Positions 1 to 6,388 are shown, counted from the stretch's first letter. The stretch is DNA of 8,621 bases from Candidatus Nanopelagicales bacterium (GCA_938091275.1 CALKMY010000021.1:1-8621); one strand, 5' to 3'. Notes: generated by a model from the letters alone, not told the origin. Made by a program: numbers and translations.

Positions 1-675
1 TCTGCGAACGGCCTCTTCCGCAGCCCCCGTCTCCGCCGACAGACCGAACTTCTGGTCTTCGTGCGCGGTGGCGATGAATTCGTGCGTGTGCGCTTCGACG
101 CCCACCGTCGCGCGCACCATCACCGGTTGGACGACTCCCGCGTCGGCGGCGGCGCTGGCGACCCGTGCGATCTCCTCGAAAGAGTCCACGACGATGCGAC
201 CGACGCCGTACTCGATGGCCGCCGTGATCTCCGCCATCGACTTGTTGTTGCCGTGCATCAGCAGGGCATCGCCCGGAACGCCTGCGCGGACCGCAACGGC
301 GAGTTCTCCGCCACTAGCTACGTCTATGCCGAGACCTTCCTCGAAAACCCACCGGGCACCGGCCACCGACAAGAAGGCCTTGGCCGCGTAATAGACCCGC
401 GACGCTCCCGCCTGGTGGTACGCCGACGCGTATTCGCGGGCCCGTGACCGCAGGTCCACTTCGTCGAGGACGTACACCGGAGAACCGTGATCGGCGGCGA
501 TGTCCCGGACATCGACCCCACCGATCGTCATGGCGCCATCGGCGCCGCGAGAACAGTGACGGGGCCACACCGATTCGGCCAGAGCGTCGACCGCCTCGGC
601 CGTGGGGGCCGCGACCATCGCCCCGGGATCGGTGACAAGGTCACCGTGCCGAGGTCCTGCCGGGTGCGCGCGCAT
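1..675 (-). CDS. lysA: Diaminopimelate decarboxylase, N-terminal half (cut by left window edge)
   Basis: This PLP enzyme decarboxylates meso-diaminopimelate to L-lysine, the last step of the DAP pathway, in the cytosol. The window holds the first 225 residues of a protein usually about 450 long, and the reading frame is open to the edge. Visible features are the actinobacterial N-terminus MRAHPAGPRH, the alanine-racemase-like barrel start (GSPVYVLDEVDLRSRA, about 64-79), the PLP lysine in YYAAKAF (K99), GIDVASGGEL (116-125), HGNNKS (141-146), and a stretch resembling VEAHTHEFI...DQKFGLS near the right end. The ATG at 675 was chosen because this N-terminus is conserved in the family, although no Shine-Dalgarno sequence precedes it. 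The gene follows argS in the same orientation after 45 nt, so the two are probably cotranscribed. Homoserine/threonine genes often come next, but they would lie outside the window. Identity is certain from motifs; the C-terminal substrate and dimer residues cannot be seen. Confidence 0.95.
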   Translation of the reverse strand, partial: MRAHPAGPRHGDLVTDPGAMVAAPTAEAVDALAESVWPRHCSRGADGAMTIGGVDVRDIAADHGSPVYVLDEVDLRSRAREYASAYHQAGASRVYYAAKAFLSVAGARWVFEEGLGIDVASGGELAVAVRAGVPGDALLMHGNNKSMAEITAAIEYGVGRIVVDSFEEIARVASAAADAGVVQPVMVRATVGVEAHTHEFIATAHEDQKFGLSAETGAAEEAVRR

Positions 676-687
676 TGGTCAAGGCTA

Positions 688-705
688 GGGCAGCGCGCCC
701 TGCCC
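688..705 (-). promoter_or_regulatory. Small hairpin in the argS-lysA gap
   Basis: A perfect 6-bp inverted repeat (GGGCAG/CTGCCC, 6-nt loop) lies between the argS stop and the lysA start, ending 12 nt before the lysA ATG on the minus strand. It has no T-run, so it is not a convincing terminator. It could limit ribosome access or stabilise a processed end. A short GC stem can arise by chance in DNA this GC-rich, so the role is inference only. Confidence 0.3.
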
Positions 706-720
706 GCTCCGACGCCTGCG

Positions 721-2385
721 CTACATGCGCTCGGGGGCGCTGACTCCGAGCAAATCCAGCCCATTGGCCAGCACTTGACGAGCCGCCGCACACAACCACA
801 GTCGAGATATATGAAGCGGCTGGACGTCTTCCTCTCCCCGGGGCAGCACCCAGCACACGTCATAGAACCGGTGATAGTCAGTGGCCATCTCTTCCAGATA
901 GCGCGCCACCCGGTGGGGTTCGCGTAATTCAGCAGCGCTGGCCACGATCCGCGGGTATTCCGCCAAACGGCCGAGGAGTTCGATCTCCCGTTCATGCGTC
1001 AGGGATCCCGGGTCGAATTCCGCTTCACGCCAGTCGATGCCCAGTTCTCGGGCATTTCTCAAGACAGAGGAAATCCGCGCATGTGCGTACTGAACGTAGA
1101 AGACCGGGTTGTCGTTGGTTTGTCGGGTGATCGTTTCCAGATCGAGGGTTAACGGGGAATCTGCCGGGTAGCGGATGAGCGTGTAGCGGGCGGCGTCGAC
1201 ACCGACTTCCTCGACCAACTCCTCCAGGGTGACGATGTTCCCCGCGCGTTTGGACAACTTGACCTCGAGTTCGCCACGCGTGATCTTCACGAGCTGGCCG
1301 ATGAGGACCTCGATGTGGGCATCTATGTCGTCTCCCGCGCACGCGGCCACCGCGCGCAACCGGTTGACGTATCCGTGGTGATCGGCACCAAGAAGGTAGA
1401 TGTTCACATCGAAACCGCGGGCGCGCTTGTCGACGTAGTAGGCGGTATCTGAGGCGAAATAGGTGTACTCGCCGTCGGCCTTGACGAGCACGCGATCCTT
1501 ATCGTCGCCGAAATCGGTCGTGCGCAGCCAGACGGCGCCATCCTCCTCGAAGACATGGCCTTGTTCCCGTAGTCGCTCCAGCCCCCCCTCTACTGCGGCC
1601 GACCCGTGCAGCTCACGTTCTGACGCCCACACATCGAAGTGCGTGCGGAAGAGATCGAGAACCTGCTGCTGCTGTCCCAACTGTCGGGCATAGGCAGCCT
1701 CACGAAAAGAGACGAGTTGATCATCGCGCGGCAGGGAAAGGATGTCCGGATCCTCCGCGACGATCGCCCCAGCGAGATCGACCACGTAGCCACCGTGGTA
1801 GCCGTCTTCTGGCACGGGTTCGCCATGAGCGCTGGCCATCACCGACGCTCCGAACATATCCATCTGCACGCCGCGATCGTTGATGTAGAACTCGCGAGCG
1901 ACCTCCGCACCGGCTGCGCGAAGGACCCGAGCGATCGCATCACCAACGGCGGCCCAACGCGTGTGCCCGAGGTGAAGCGGTCCCGTCGGGTTCGCGGAAA
2001 TGAATTCGACGTTGACCTTCGTGCCAGCGAGGGCATCACCCACCCCGTAGTCAGGTCCCGCCTCGACGATCCTGCGGGCAACTTCCGCGTGGGAAGCGGC
2101 CTCCAGAGTGATGTTCACGAAGCCGGGCCCAGCTACGTCCACCTGAGCGATTCCCGCATAGCCACCGAGCTCAGACGCCAACGCCTCGGCTATCTCCCGC
2201 GGTGGACGTTGCACCCGCTTCGCCAGCACCATCGCCACGTTCGTGGCGTAGTCGCCATGCTCACGACTCTTGGGGCGCTCGATCACGATCTCGACGTCGG
2301 AGGCATCCACATCCCCTGAGCCAAGACCGTCAAGGGCAACATTCAGTGACCCGGCTATTGCTGCCCGCAGCTCGTCGATGGTCAC
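721..2385 (-). CDS. argS: Arginyl-tRNA synthetase
   Basis: This class Ia synthetase charges tRNA-Arg with arginine in the cytosol. The 554-residue protein has the expected family length and order: an N-terminal Add-1 domain (about 1-115, with SREHGDYATNVAM at 40-52), the catalytic Rossmann core with FISANPTGPLHLGH (HIGH motif as HLGH, 138-141), the signature KLSKR (376-380, the KMSK position), and a C-terminal DALR anticodon-binding domain (NPVFYVQYAHARISS onward, ending SAPERM). The frame stays open upstream to a TTG near 2595. That extension of about 70 residues is low-complexity, unlike the family, and overlaps the csp start, so the GTG at 2385 (VTIDELRAA) is preferred. No clear Shine-Dalgarno sequence precedes it. 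The gene is divergent from csp and followed by lysA, the usual actinobacterial order. A tRNA-Arg gene lies 1.8 kb away in this window. Identity is certain; the start is likely. Confidence 0.96.
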   Translation of the reverse strand: MTIDELRAAIAGSLNVALDGLGSGDVDASDVEIVIERPKSREHGDYATNVAMVLAKRVQRPPREIAEALASELGGYAGIAQVDVAGPGFVNITLEAASHAEVARRIVEAGPDYGVGDALAGTKVNVEFISANPTGPLHLGHTRWAAVGDAIARVLRAAGAEVAREFYINDRGVQMDMFGASVMASAHGEPVPEDGYHGGYVVDLAGAIVAEDPDILSLPRDDQLVSFREAAYARQLGQQQQVLDLFRTHFDVWASERELHGSAAVEGGLERLREQGHVFEEDGAVWLRTTDFGDDKDRVLVKADGEYTYFASDTAYYVDKRARGFDVNIYLLGADHHGYVNRLRAVAACAGDDIDAHIEVLIGQLVKITRGELEVKLSKRAGNIVTLEELVEEVGVDAARYTLIRYPADSPLTLDLETITRQTNDNPVFYVQYAHARISSVLRNARELGIDWREAEFDPGSLTHEREIELLGRLAEYPRIVASAAELREPHRVARYLEEMATDYHRFYDVCWVLPRGEEDVQPLHISRLWLCAAARQVLANGLDLLGVSAPERM

Positions 2386-2586
2386 CGCGCGAGCGTATCG
2401 ACGCAACGGTGTGGTTATGCTCACGGTAGGCAGGGCCCGATCAGCACCATTGTTCACACCGCGCCGCCAGCCAGGCAGCGTTGCAGTTTCTGAGCACGCG
2501 CACAGATTCCGGACGAAGGTTTGAACGGCTAGCCCGCGGCGGGCGAGGTGTCCGGCGCGAAACTTCGTGCAAGGAGAATGTGCAAC
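2386..2586. promoter_or_regulatory. Divergent argS / csp intergenic region
   Basis: These 201 bp separate the argS start (minus) from the csp start (plus) and must hold both promoters unless argS is read from further away. On the plus strand a weak candidate is TTGCAG at 2481-2486 with AGATTC 17 bp downstream (2504-2509). That would give csp an untranslated leader of about 70 nt, as is common for cold-shock genes. No good minus-strand promoter was recognised. There is no sign of a T-box or other riboswitch upstream of argS, and no further gene. Confidence 0.4.
2571..2576 (+). promoter_or_regulatory. Ribosome binding site of csp
   Basis: AAGGAG lies 10 nt before the ATG at 2587. It is the clearest Shine-Dalgarno sequence in the window and decides the csp start over the in-frame upstream ATG at 2548. 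It implies strong translation, as expected for an abundant RNA chaperone. Confidence 0.85.
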
Positions 2587-2790
2587 ATGGCTCAAGGAAC
2601 CGTGAAGTGGTTCAACTCAGAAAAAGGCTACGGCTTCATCGCCCAGGCCGACGGCGGACCGGATGTGTTCGTCCACTACTCGGCGATCGAGGCTGACGGC
2701 TATCGCTCGCTCGAGGAGAACCAGGTCGTCGAATTCGACATCACCCAAGGACCCAAGGGTCCGCAGGCAGACAAGGTTCGCCTCTCGTAG
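2587..2790 (+). CDS. csp: Cold-shock protein (CspA family)
   Basis: This is a small single-strand nucleic acid binding protein, an RNA chaperone that melts secondary structure and acts in the cytosol. The 67 residues form one complete cold-shock domain: MAQGTVKWFNSEKGYGFI opens it with RNP1 (KGYGFI, 13-18), followed by RNP2 (DVFVHYSAI, from about 26), and it closes with GPKGPQADKV. The aromatic residues that stack on bases (W8, F9, Y15, F17, F28, H30) are present. The length equals the usual 65-70 residues. It has its own strong RBS and a terminator 21 nt after the stop, so it is probably monocistronic. Whether it is cold-induced or constitutive cannot be told; many actinobacterial CspA copies are constitutive. 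Confidence 0.97.
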   Translation: MAQGTVKWFNSEKGYGFIAQADGGPDVFVHYSAIEADGYRSLEENQVVEFDITQGPKGPQADKVRLS

Positions 2791-2810
2791 CGACATCTCG
2801 TCGACTTCTC

Positions 2811-2846
2811 ATCGAGGGCCCCACCGATCATGGTGGGGCCCTCGAT
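2811..2846 (+). terminator. Intrinsic terminator after csp
   Basis: A perfect 15-bp inverted repeat with a 6-nt loop (arms 2811-2825 and 2832-2846, arm core GAGGGCCCCACC) is followed by a short, imperfect T-containing stretch (GCTTGTC). Its position 21 nt after the csp stop fits a Rho-independent terminator. Actinobacterial terminators often lack a clean U-tract. It would also separate csp from the gene starting at 2880. Confidence 0.85.
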
Positions 2847-2879
2847 GCTTGTCAGGGTCTCGTCCGGCACACTGACAAC

Positions 2880-3182
2880 ATGGCCGAAGACGACATCGAG
2901 CGCCTCCTCCGCGAGGTGAATGCGGTCAATTCCGGAGGGGCGTCCCGCCGATCCTCGGACGTCGAGCCGGCAACGTCGAATGCGGTTGAGTCGGCAGGCC
3001 GGTCCTCCACCGGCGGCCGGGTTGCCTTCGCTGTCGGCGCCAGCCTCGTCTTCGGCGCCGCCGGGTGGTTCTTCGGGCTCCTCATGCCCTTTGTCGGCTC
3101 ATTCTCCTGCGGGGTCGGGGCCGCACTCGGATCGCTGGTGACCGGCCTGGTCGCTGGGCCCCCGCGCTGGTTCTCCTCCTGA
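2880..3182 (+). CDS. Small membrane protein of unknown function
   Basis: I do not recognise this 100-residue protein. It starts with a charged, probably helical segment (MAEDDIERLLREVNAVN), continues through a Ser/Arg/Pro-rich linker (about 18-46), and ends with two Gly/Ala-rich hydrophobic segments (about 47-70 and 71-92) broken by a Pro-Phe-Val-Gly-Ser turn. It stops shortly after PPRWFSS. It is likely a two-pass inner-membrane protein with a cytosolic N-terminus. No catalytic or metal-binding motif is visible. Codon use looks native, with GC-rich third positions, and the domain-like amphipathic N-terminus argues that it is real. No strong Shine-Dalgarno sequence precedes the ATG, which lies 33 nt after the csp terminator. 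The gene converges on the YihY-family gene with a 43-nt gap. A functional link to that neighbour is only a guess. Confidence 0.65.
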   Translation: MAEDDIERLLREVNAVNSGGASRRSSDVEPATSNAVESAGRSSTGGRVAFAVGASLVFGAAGWFFGLLMPFVGSFSCGVGAALGSLVTGLVAGPPRWFSS

Positions 3183-3225
3183 CGGACACGTCGACGTCGA
3201 CCGCGTCGCAGCAGCGGACGTCGTC

Positions 3226-4197
3226 CTACGACATGTCCGACTTCTTCACGCCATCGCTCGATTCAGCACCGAGCGTCGACGCAACGGGTGCGAAGACTCC
3301 CGCGAGCCACGACGGCATCCGGACCGGTGCCGGACGGGGTGGCTCGTCGATGCCCGCCCGCTGAGCTTCGATCGCAGCCCCGATCAAGATTCCCATGAAG
3401 ACGAGGTAGAACCAGAGCATCAGCACGATCGGCGTACCGAAAGCAACAACGGCGGCTCCGACCGTGTTGGACAGCGACGTGTATAGGCCGAAGACCGCAC
3501 TTGAGCCCAGCATCCACACGGTCGCAAAAAGCACCCCCCACGAGCGAATCCGAATTCGTGTCGGTATGTCCGGCAGAAGCGCGATGATCAAACCGCACAC
3601 CACGTAGGCCACGACCGCGAGCGCCATCCAATTCACGACCCGCACACTCACCAAGCCAAGGAATTCCGATAGCCCGAGTTCGGCCAAGATTCGAGGGAGC
3701 AACTGAAGAACGAGCAAGAGAACAACGACGACGATCATTCCCGCGAGCGCCACGATGGCGGAGATGCCACGATCAACGAATCCGTGGATGCGTTCGGGCT
3801 GACCGAACAGTCGCGTCAATGTTGCTCGCAGCCCGTAGACCACCCGCGAGGACACATACACCGCAACGATGATGGACACGACCGTGGTGATGGTGAAGGC
3901 ACTCGAGGAGCCCTTGTCGGCCAGTTCCACTAAGGCCGCCGTCGTCGGTTCCAGGGCCTGCAGGGTTTCCGGGCTTCTGTCGAAAACACCTTCAATAGCC
4001 GATTGCACCTGATCGGTCGTCAAGAAGGCGCCGGCGATGGCACCGATCGCCAGCGCGGTTGGGGCGAGAGCGAAGAAGGTGAAGAACGACAGGCCCCCCG
4101 CCACGATGCTTCCGCCCACGGCGGCATAGCGAAGAAGGACCGTGCGACCAAACTCGATAAGCGCCTTCAGCCATGACACCAGCACATCATGGCGCAC
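3226..4197 (-). CDS. YihY/BrkB-family inner-membrane protein
   Basis: This is an integral membrane protein of the YihY/virulence factor BrkB family, once misnamed ribonuclease BN; its biochemical role is not settled. With the GTG start at 4197 it has 323 residues, near the family norm. The family signature is in the first membrane segment (RYAAVGGSIVAGGLSFFTFFALAPTAL is split here as RYAAVGGS and AGGLSFFTFFALAPTAL). Five further hydrophobic segments follow, including VVSIIVAVYVSSRVVYG, a run of valines and leucines after IVALAGMI, and PIVLMLWFYLVFMGILIGA. The tail is Pro/Ser-rich and probably cytosolic. The frame runs on upstream into the antisense of tRNA-Arg, giving the well-known false peptide RQDSNLRP, so any start above 4227 is rejected. 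GTG codons at 4185 and 4179 are alternatives. The gene is divergent from the tRNA, with only 29 bp between them. Confidence 0.88.
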   Translation of the reverse strand: MRHDVLVSWLKALIEFGRTVLLRYAAVGGSIVAGGLSFFTFFALAPTALAIGAIAGAFLTTDQVQSAIEGVFDRSPETLQALEPTTAALVELADKGSSSAFTITTVVSIIVAVYVSSRVVYGLRATLTRLFGQPERIHGFVDRGISAIVALAGMIVVVVLLLVLQLLPRILAELGLSEFLGLVSVRVVNWMALAVVAYVVCGLIIALLPDIPTRIRIRSWGVLFATVWMLGSSAVFGLYTSLSNTVGAAVVAFGTPIVLMLWFYLVFMGILIGAAIEAQRAGIDEPPRPAPVRMPSWLAGVFAPVASTLGAESSDGVKKSDMS

Positions 4198-4226
4198 TCG
4201 TTCGCTGATAACCTGTCGCTCCCCCA

Positions 4227-4299
4227 GCCCCCGTAGCTCAGGGGATAGAGCGCCGGTTTCCGGTACCGAAGGCCGCAGGTTCGAATCCTGCCGGGGGCG
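4227..4299 (+). tRNA. tRNA-Arg, anticodon CCG (reads CGG)
   Basis: This is a 73-nt cloverleaf. The acceptor stem pairs GCCCCCG (4227-4233) with CGGGGGC (4292-4298), and the discriminator is G4299. The D stem is GCTC/GAGC (4236-4239/4248-4251). The anticodon loop is TTCCGGT (4258-4264) with CCG at 4260-4262. The variable loop is AGGCC, and the T arm is GCAGG-TTCGAAT-CCTGC (4275-4291). CCA is not encoded. The outermost anticodon-stem pair is C27/A43, a mismatch. A -10-like TAACCT (4209-4214, TANNNT type) would start transcription about 6 nt before the tRNA, but I see no matching -35, and it overlaps the short gap to the YihY-family gene. The yhhQ ATG follows one base after the tRNA, so the two are probably one transcript. 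Confidence 0.97.
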
Positions 4300-4300
4300 C

Positions 4301-4975
4301 ATGTCGGCGCACACATCCCCTCGTTTCGCGCGCGTCGAGTCGGGTCTTTACCCCACCATCGTGGCGGTTTTCGTCGCACTGCTGCTCATCTCCAACATCG
4401 GTGCGGTGAAGCTCATCGCCTTTGGGCCACTCATCACCGACGGAGGGGCTTTCCTTTTCCCGCTGGTGTACGTCGTCGGCGACGTACTCGCGGAGGTGTA
4501 CGGGTGGAAAGCGGCCCGCCGCGCCATCATCATCGCGTTCGTCATGGGCGCGTTGGCCGCCTTGACCTTCTATCTGGTCCAGATCTCACCCCCAGCCGAC
4601 GGTTGGGAAAATCAAGAGGCCTTCGAGGCGGTTCTCGGCTTCGTTCCGCGAATCGTGCTGGCCAGCGTCCTGGGCTTCCTCGTCGGTCAACTTCTCAACG
4701 CGTATGTGCTGGTGTGGATCAAGCGCAAGACACAAGAGCGGAAACTCTGGGCTCGCCTGATGGGCTCTACCGTGGTGGGCGAGTTTGCGGACACCGTGGT
4801 CTTCTGCACCATCGCCTTCTACGGGGTCATCACCGGCGGCGATTTCGTGACCTACGTGATCGTTGGCTTCGTCTACAAGACCACGGTGGAAATCGTGCTC
4901 CTGCCGATCACCTATCGCATCATCGCTTTCGTCAAGAAGCGTGAGCCCACGTACGAATTGGAGTCGGCGGCCTAG
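4301..4975 (+). CDS. yhhQ: YhhQ-family queuosine precursor transporter (VUT family)
   Basis: This 224-residue integral membrane protein belongs to the YhhQ/VUT family, whose E. coli member imports the queuosine precursors preQ0 and preQ1. Family hallmarks are the first membrane helix (about 19-38, VALLLISNIGAVKL), the block ITDGGAFLFPLVYVVGDVLAEVYG (45-68, read here as DGGAFLFPLVYVVGD then VLAEVYG), and GEFADTVVF (160-168) in a later helix. Six hydrophobic segments are expected and the C-terminus is charged. The ATG at 4301 was chosen because everything upstream in frame is translated tRNA (SSGDRAPVSG and so on) and because MSAHTSPRFARVESGLYP looks like a family N-terminus. That leaves only one base between the tRNA and the start codon, with no separate RBS. 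The gene converges on tgt, which uses the imported base. Whether the ligand is preQ0, preQ1 or queuine cannot be read from sequence. Confidence 0.9.
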   Translation: MSAHTSPRFARVESGLYPTIVAVFVALLLISNIGAVKLIAFGPLITDGGAFLFPLVYVVGDVLAEVYGWKAARRAIIIAFVMGALAALTFYLVQISPPADGWENQEAFEAVLGFVPRIVLASVLGFLVGQLLNAYVLVWIKRKTQERKLWARLMGSTVVGEFADTVVFCTIAFYGVITGGDFVTYVIVGFVYKTTVEIVLLPITYRIIAFVKKREPTYELESAA

Positions 4976-6237
4976 CCGCCGGCTTGACTGCCGGCGTGAC
5001 TGCCGGCTGAACCGTCGTTCGCATAGCCCCCAAGGAACTCTTCGCGGTAGGCATGGAAATCTCCCGACTCGATGGCGACGCGAATGTTTTCGACGAGGTT
5101 CACGATGAAATGTTGGTTGTGAATGGTGGCGAGCGTTGACGCGATTGACTCCTTGGCCTTGAAGGAATGGTGGAGATAGGCGCGCGTGTAGTTCTGACAG
5201 GTGTAACAGGTGCAGCCCTCCTCGATAGGCGCGAAAGTTCGCCGATTGATGCTGGCCGTCACGTTGAAGCGCCCGCGCGAGGTATACAGGGCAGCGTTTC
5301 GCGCGACCCGCGCCGGCGATACGCAATCGAAGGTATCGGCACCCGAGGCAATAGCCGTGAAGAAATCCTGCGGCTCACCGATGCCGAGAAGGTGTCGTGG
5401 TTTTCCTTCGGGCAATTCCTCACACACCCAACGCACGATGTCGGCCATCCGCTCCTTCTCTATGGCACCACCGATGCCGAACCCGTCGAACGGCAATGCG
5501 GCGATATCTGAAGCGGCCTGACGGCGCAGGTCCTCGTACTGTGCGCCCTGAATGACGCCGAAGAGAGCCTGATACGCCCGCTCCGGTTGATCGGTCATGA
5601 TGCGTCGATGCTCCGTGATGCATCGCTGAGCCCATTCGAGAGTTCTGCGCATCGCCACCTGTTGATAGTCGCGGGAGTTCATCAACGTGGTGCACTCGTC
5701 GAACGCGAAGATGATGTCGGCCCCTAGGGCTTGCTGCACCTGCATCGAGACTTCCGCCGTGAAGCGATGGCGAGACCCGTCGAGGTGCGAGGTGAAGGTC
5801 ACTCCGTCGTCGTCCACGTGAGCGAGTCGGTCCTTACCCGGTGCGACAACATCGTCGACCGTACGGTCGCTGACGTCCATGGCGAGGACCTTCTTAAATC
5901 CAACGCCGAGCGAGAGCACCTGAAACCCGCCACTGTCGGTGAACGTCGGACCGGGCCAGTTCATGAAGGCGCCCAAGCCCCCTGCCGCCTCCACGATGTC
6001 CGCACCGGGCTGCAGGTAGAGGTGGTAGGCGTTGGCGAGCACCGCTTGAGCTCCCAGGTCACGCATGGATTCCGGCAACACGGTCTTCACCGTGGCTTTG
6101 GTGCCGACGGGAATAAACGCGGGAGTTCGGATCTGACCGTGAGGTGTGGTGATGACGCCGCTGCGACCCAGCTGGCTTTCCGGGAACGAATGATCGTCAT
6201 CCATCCGGGCCACCACGTCGAACCCGAAATCGGTCAC
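4972..6237 (-). CDS. tgt: tRNA-guanine transglycosylase (TGT)
   Basis: This enzyme exchanges G34 for a 7-deazaguanine base (preQ1 in most bacteria, queuine in salvaging organisms) in tRNAs with GUN anticodons (Asp, Asn, His, Tyr), the key step of queuosine formation. The 421-residue TIM barrel has TDSGGFQ (base-acting D101), FAFDECTT (177-184), LFGVIQGAQ (225-233), GFGIGGAIE (252-260), the nucleophile in DTFDCVSPAR (D304), and the zinc site C342, C344, C347 and H373 (CTCYTC...IHN). FDCVSPARVARN is the actinobacterial form of the usual FDCVxPTR. GTG at 6237 gives 421 residues; ATG at 6204 would give 410. Neither has a clear Shine-Dalgarno sequence. The last dozen residues are an Ala-Gly-Ser repeat tail. 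The gene faces yhhQ, and their stops share CTAG at 4972-4975. The tRNA-Arg next door is not a TGT substrate. Confidence 0.96.
   Translation of the reverse strand: MTDFGFDVVARMDDDHSFPESQLGRSGVITTPHGQIRTPAFIPVGTKATVKTVLPESMRDLGAQAVLANAYHLYLQPGADIVEAAGGLGAFMNWPGPTFTDSGGFQVLSLGVGFKKVLAMDVSDRTVDDVVAPGKDRLAHVDDDGVTFTSHLDGSRHRFTAEVSMQVQQALGADIIFAFDECTTLMNSRDYQQVAMRRTLEWAQRCITEHRRIMTDQPERAYQALFGVIQGAQYEDLRRQAASDIAALPFDGFGIGGAIEKERMADIVRWVCEELPEGKPRHLLGIGEPQDFFTAIASGADTFDCVSPARVARNAALYTSRGRFNVTASINRRTFAPIEEGCTCYTCQNYTRAYLHHSFKAKESIASTLATIHNQHFIVNLVENIRVAIESGDFHAYREEFLGGYANDGSAGSHAGSQAGG
4978..5007 (-). repeat. 12-bp tandem repeat with three GCCGGC palindromes in the tgt 3' end
   Basis: GCCGGC occurs three times at exact 12-bp spacing (4978, 4990, 5002), with spacers TTGACT and GTGACT, just inside the tgt stop. 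On the tgt strand it encodes an Ala-Gly-Ser-rich tail (AGSHAGSQAGG). On either strand adjacent GCCGGC units can pair into 6-bp hairpins with 6-nt loops. It lies exactly where the two convergent genes meet, so it might help end both transcripts, but no T-run supports a classic terminator. Confidence 0.6.
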
Positions 6238-6326
6238 CGAGGAACGGTATCGGGATTGCCGACCCGGCCCGATTCCGTCGACCAGAGTGGAAGAAGTTGC
6301 AGAGAAGAATCCGTGTGACGAGTGTG

Positions 6327-6355
6327 TCTAGATTGACGAAAAAATTTTTGGTGAA
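6327..6355 (-). promoter_or_regulatory. Possible tgt promoter
   Basis: On the minus strand, TTCACC (6355-6350) and TCTAGA (6332-6327) are 17 bp apart and matched 4 of 6 and 3 of 6 to the vegetative consensus. They would start transcription about 80 nt before the tgt GTG. The -10 match is poor and the A/T tract between the boxes also serves the plus-strand promoter, so this is a weak call. Confidence 0.25.
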
Positions 6356-6388
6356 CCGCTTGTGTCGCCTTGCCAACGCCTGTTAAAC
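6335..6388 (+). promoter_or_regulatory. Strong-looking promoter with UP element for the candidate RNA
   Basis: TTGTGT (6360-6365) and TTAAAC (6383-6388) are separated by 17 bp. The block AAAAAATTTTT with flanking A/T-rich bases (about 6338-6354) lies where an RNA-polymerase alpha-subunit UP element sits, roughly -40 to -60 relative to a start near 6395. In a genome this GC-rich, such an A/T tract placed this way is the pattern seen before stable RNA genes. The hexamers are only partial matches, so the exact start is inferred. Confidence 0.55.

Noticed and set aside
1639..2319. Open frame of 226 codons on the plus strand opposite argS
   Set aside because: It is a shadow of the argS frame, common in GC-rich coding DNA, without an RBS or recognisable domains.
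2386..2595. Extension of argS by about 70 residues from a TTG start near 2595
   Set aside because: The added residues do not resemble the ArgS N-terminus, overlap the csp start codon and RBS region, and make the protein longer than the family. The GTG at 2385 gives the usual length.
4142..4300. N-terminal extension of YhhQ (SSGDRAPVSG and so on)
   Set aside because: It is the sense translation of the tRNA-Arg gene and of the opposite strand of the YihY-family gene. The family-like N-terminus begins at the ATG at 4301.
4198..4314. N-terminal extension of the YihY-family protein containing RQDSNLRP
   Set aside because: It is the antisense translation of the tRNA-Arg gene, a well-known annotation artefact.
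6338..6348. AAAAAATTTTT as a terminator or replication element
   Set aside because: It has no GC stem beside it and lies upstream of both flanking transcription units, so a promoter element is the simpler reading.
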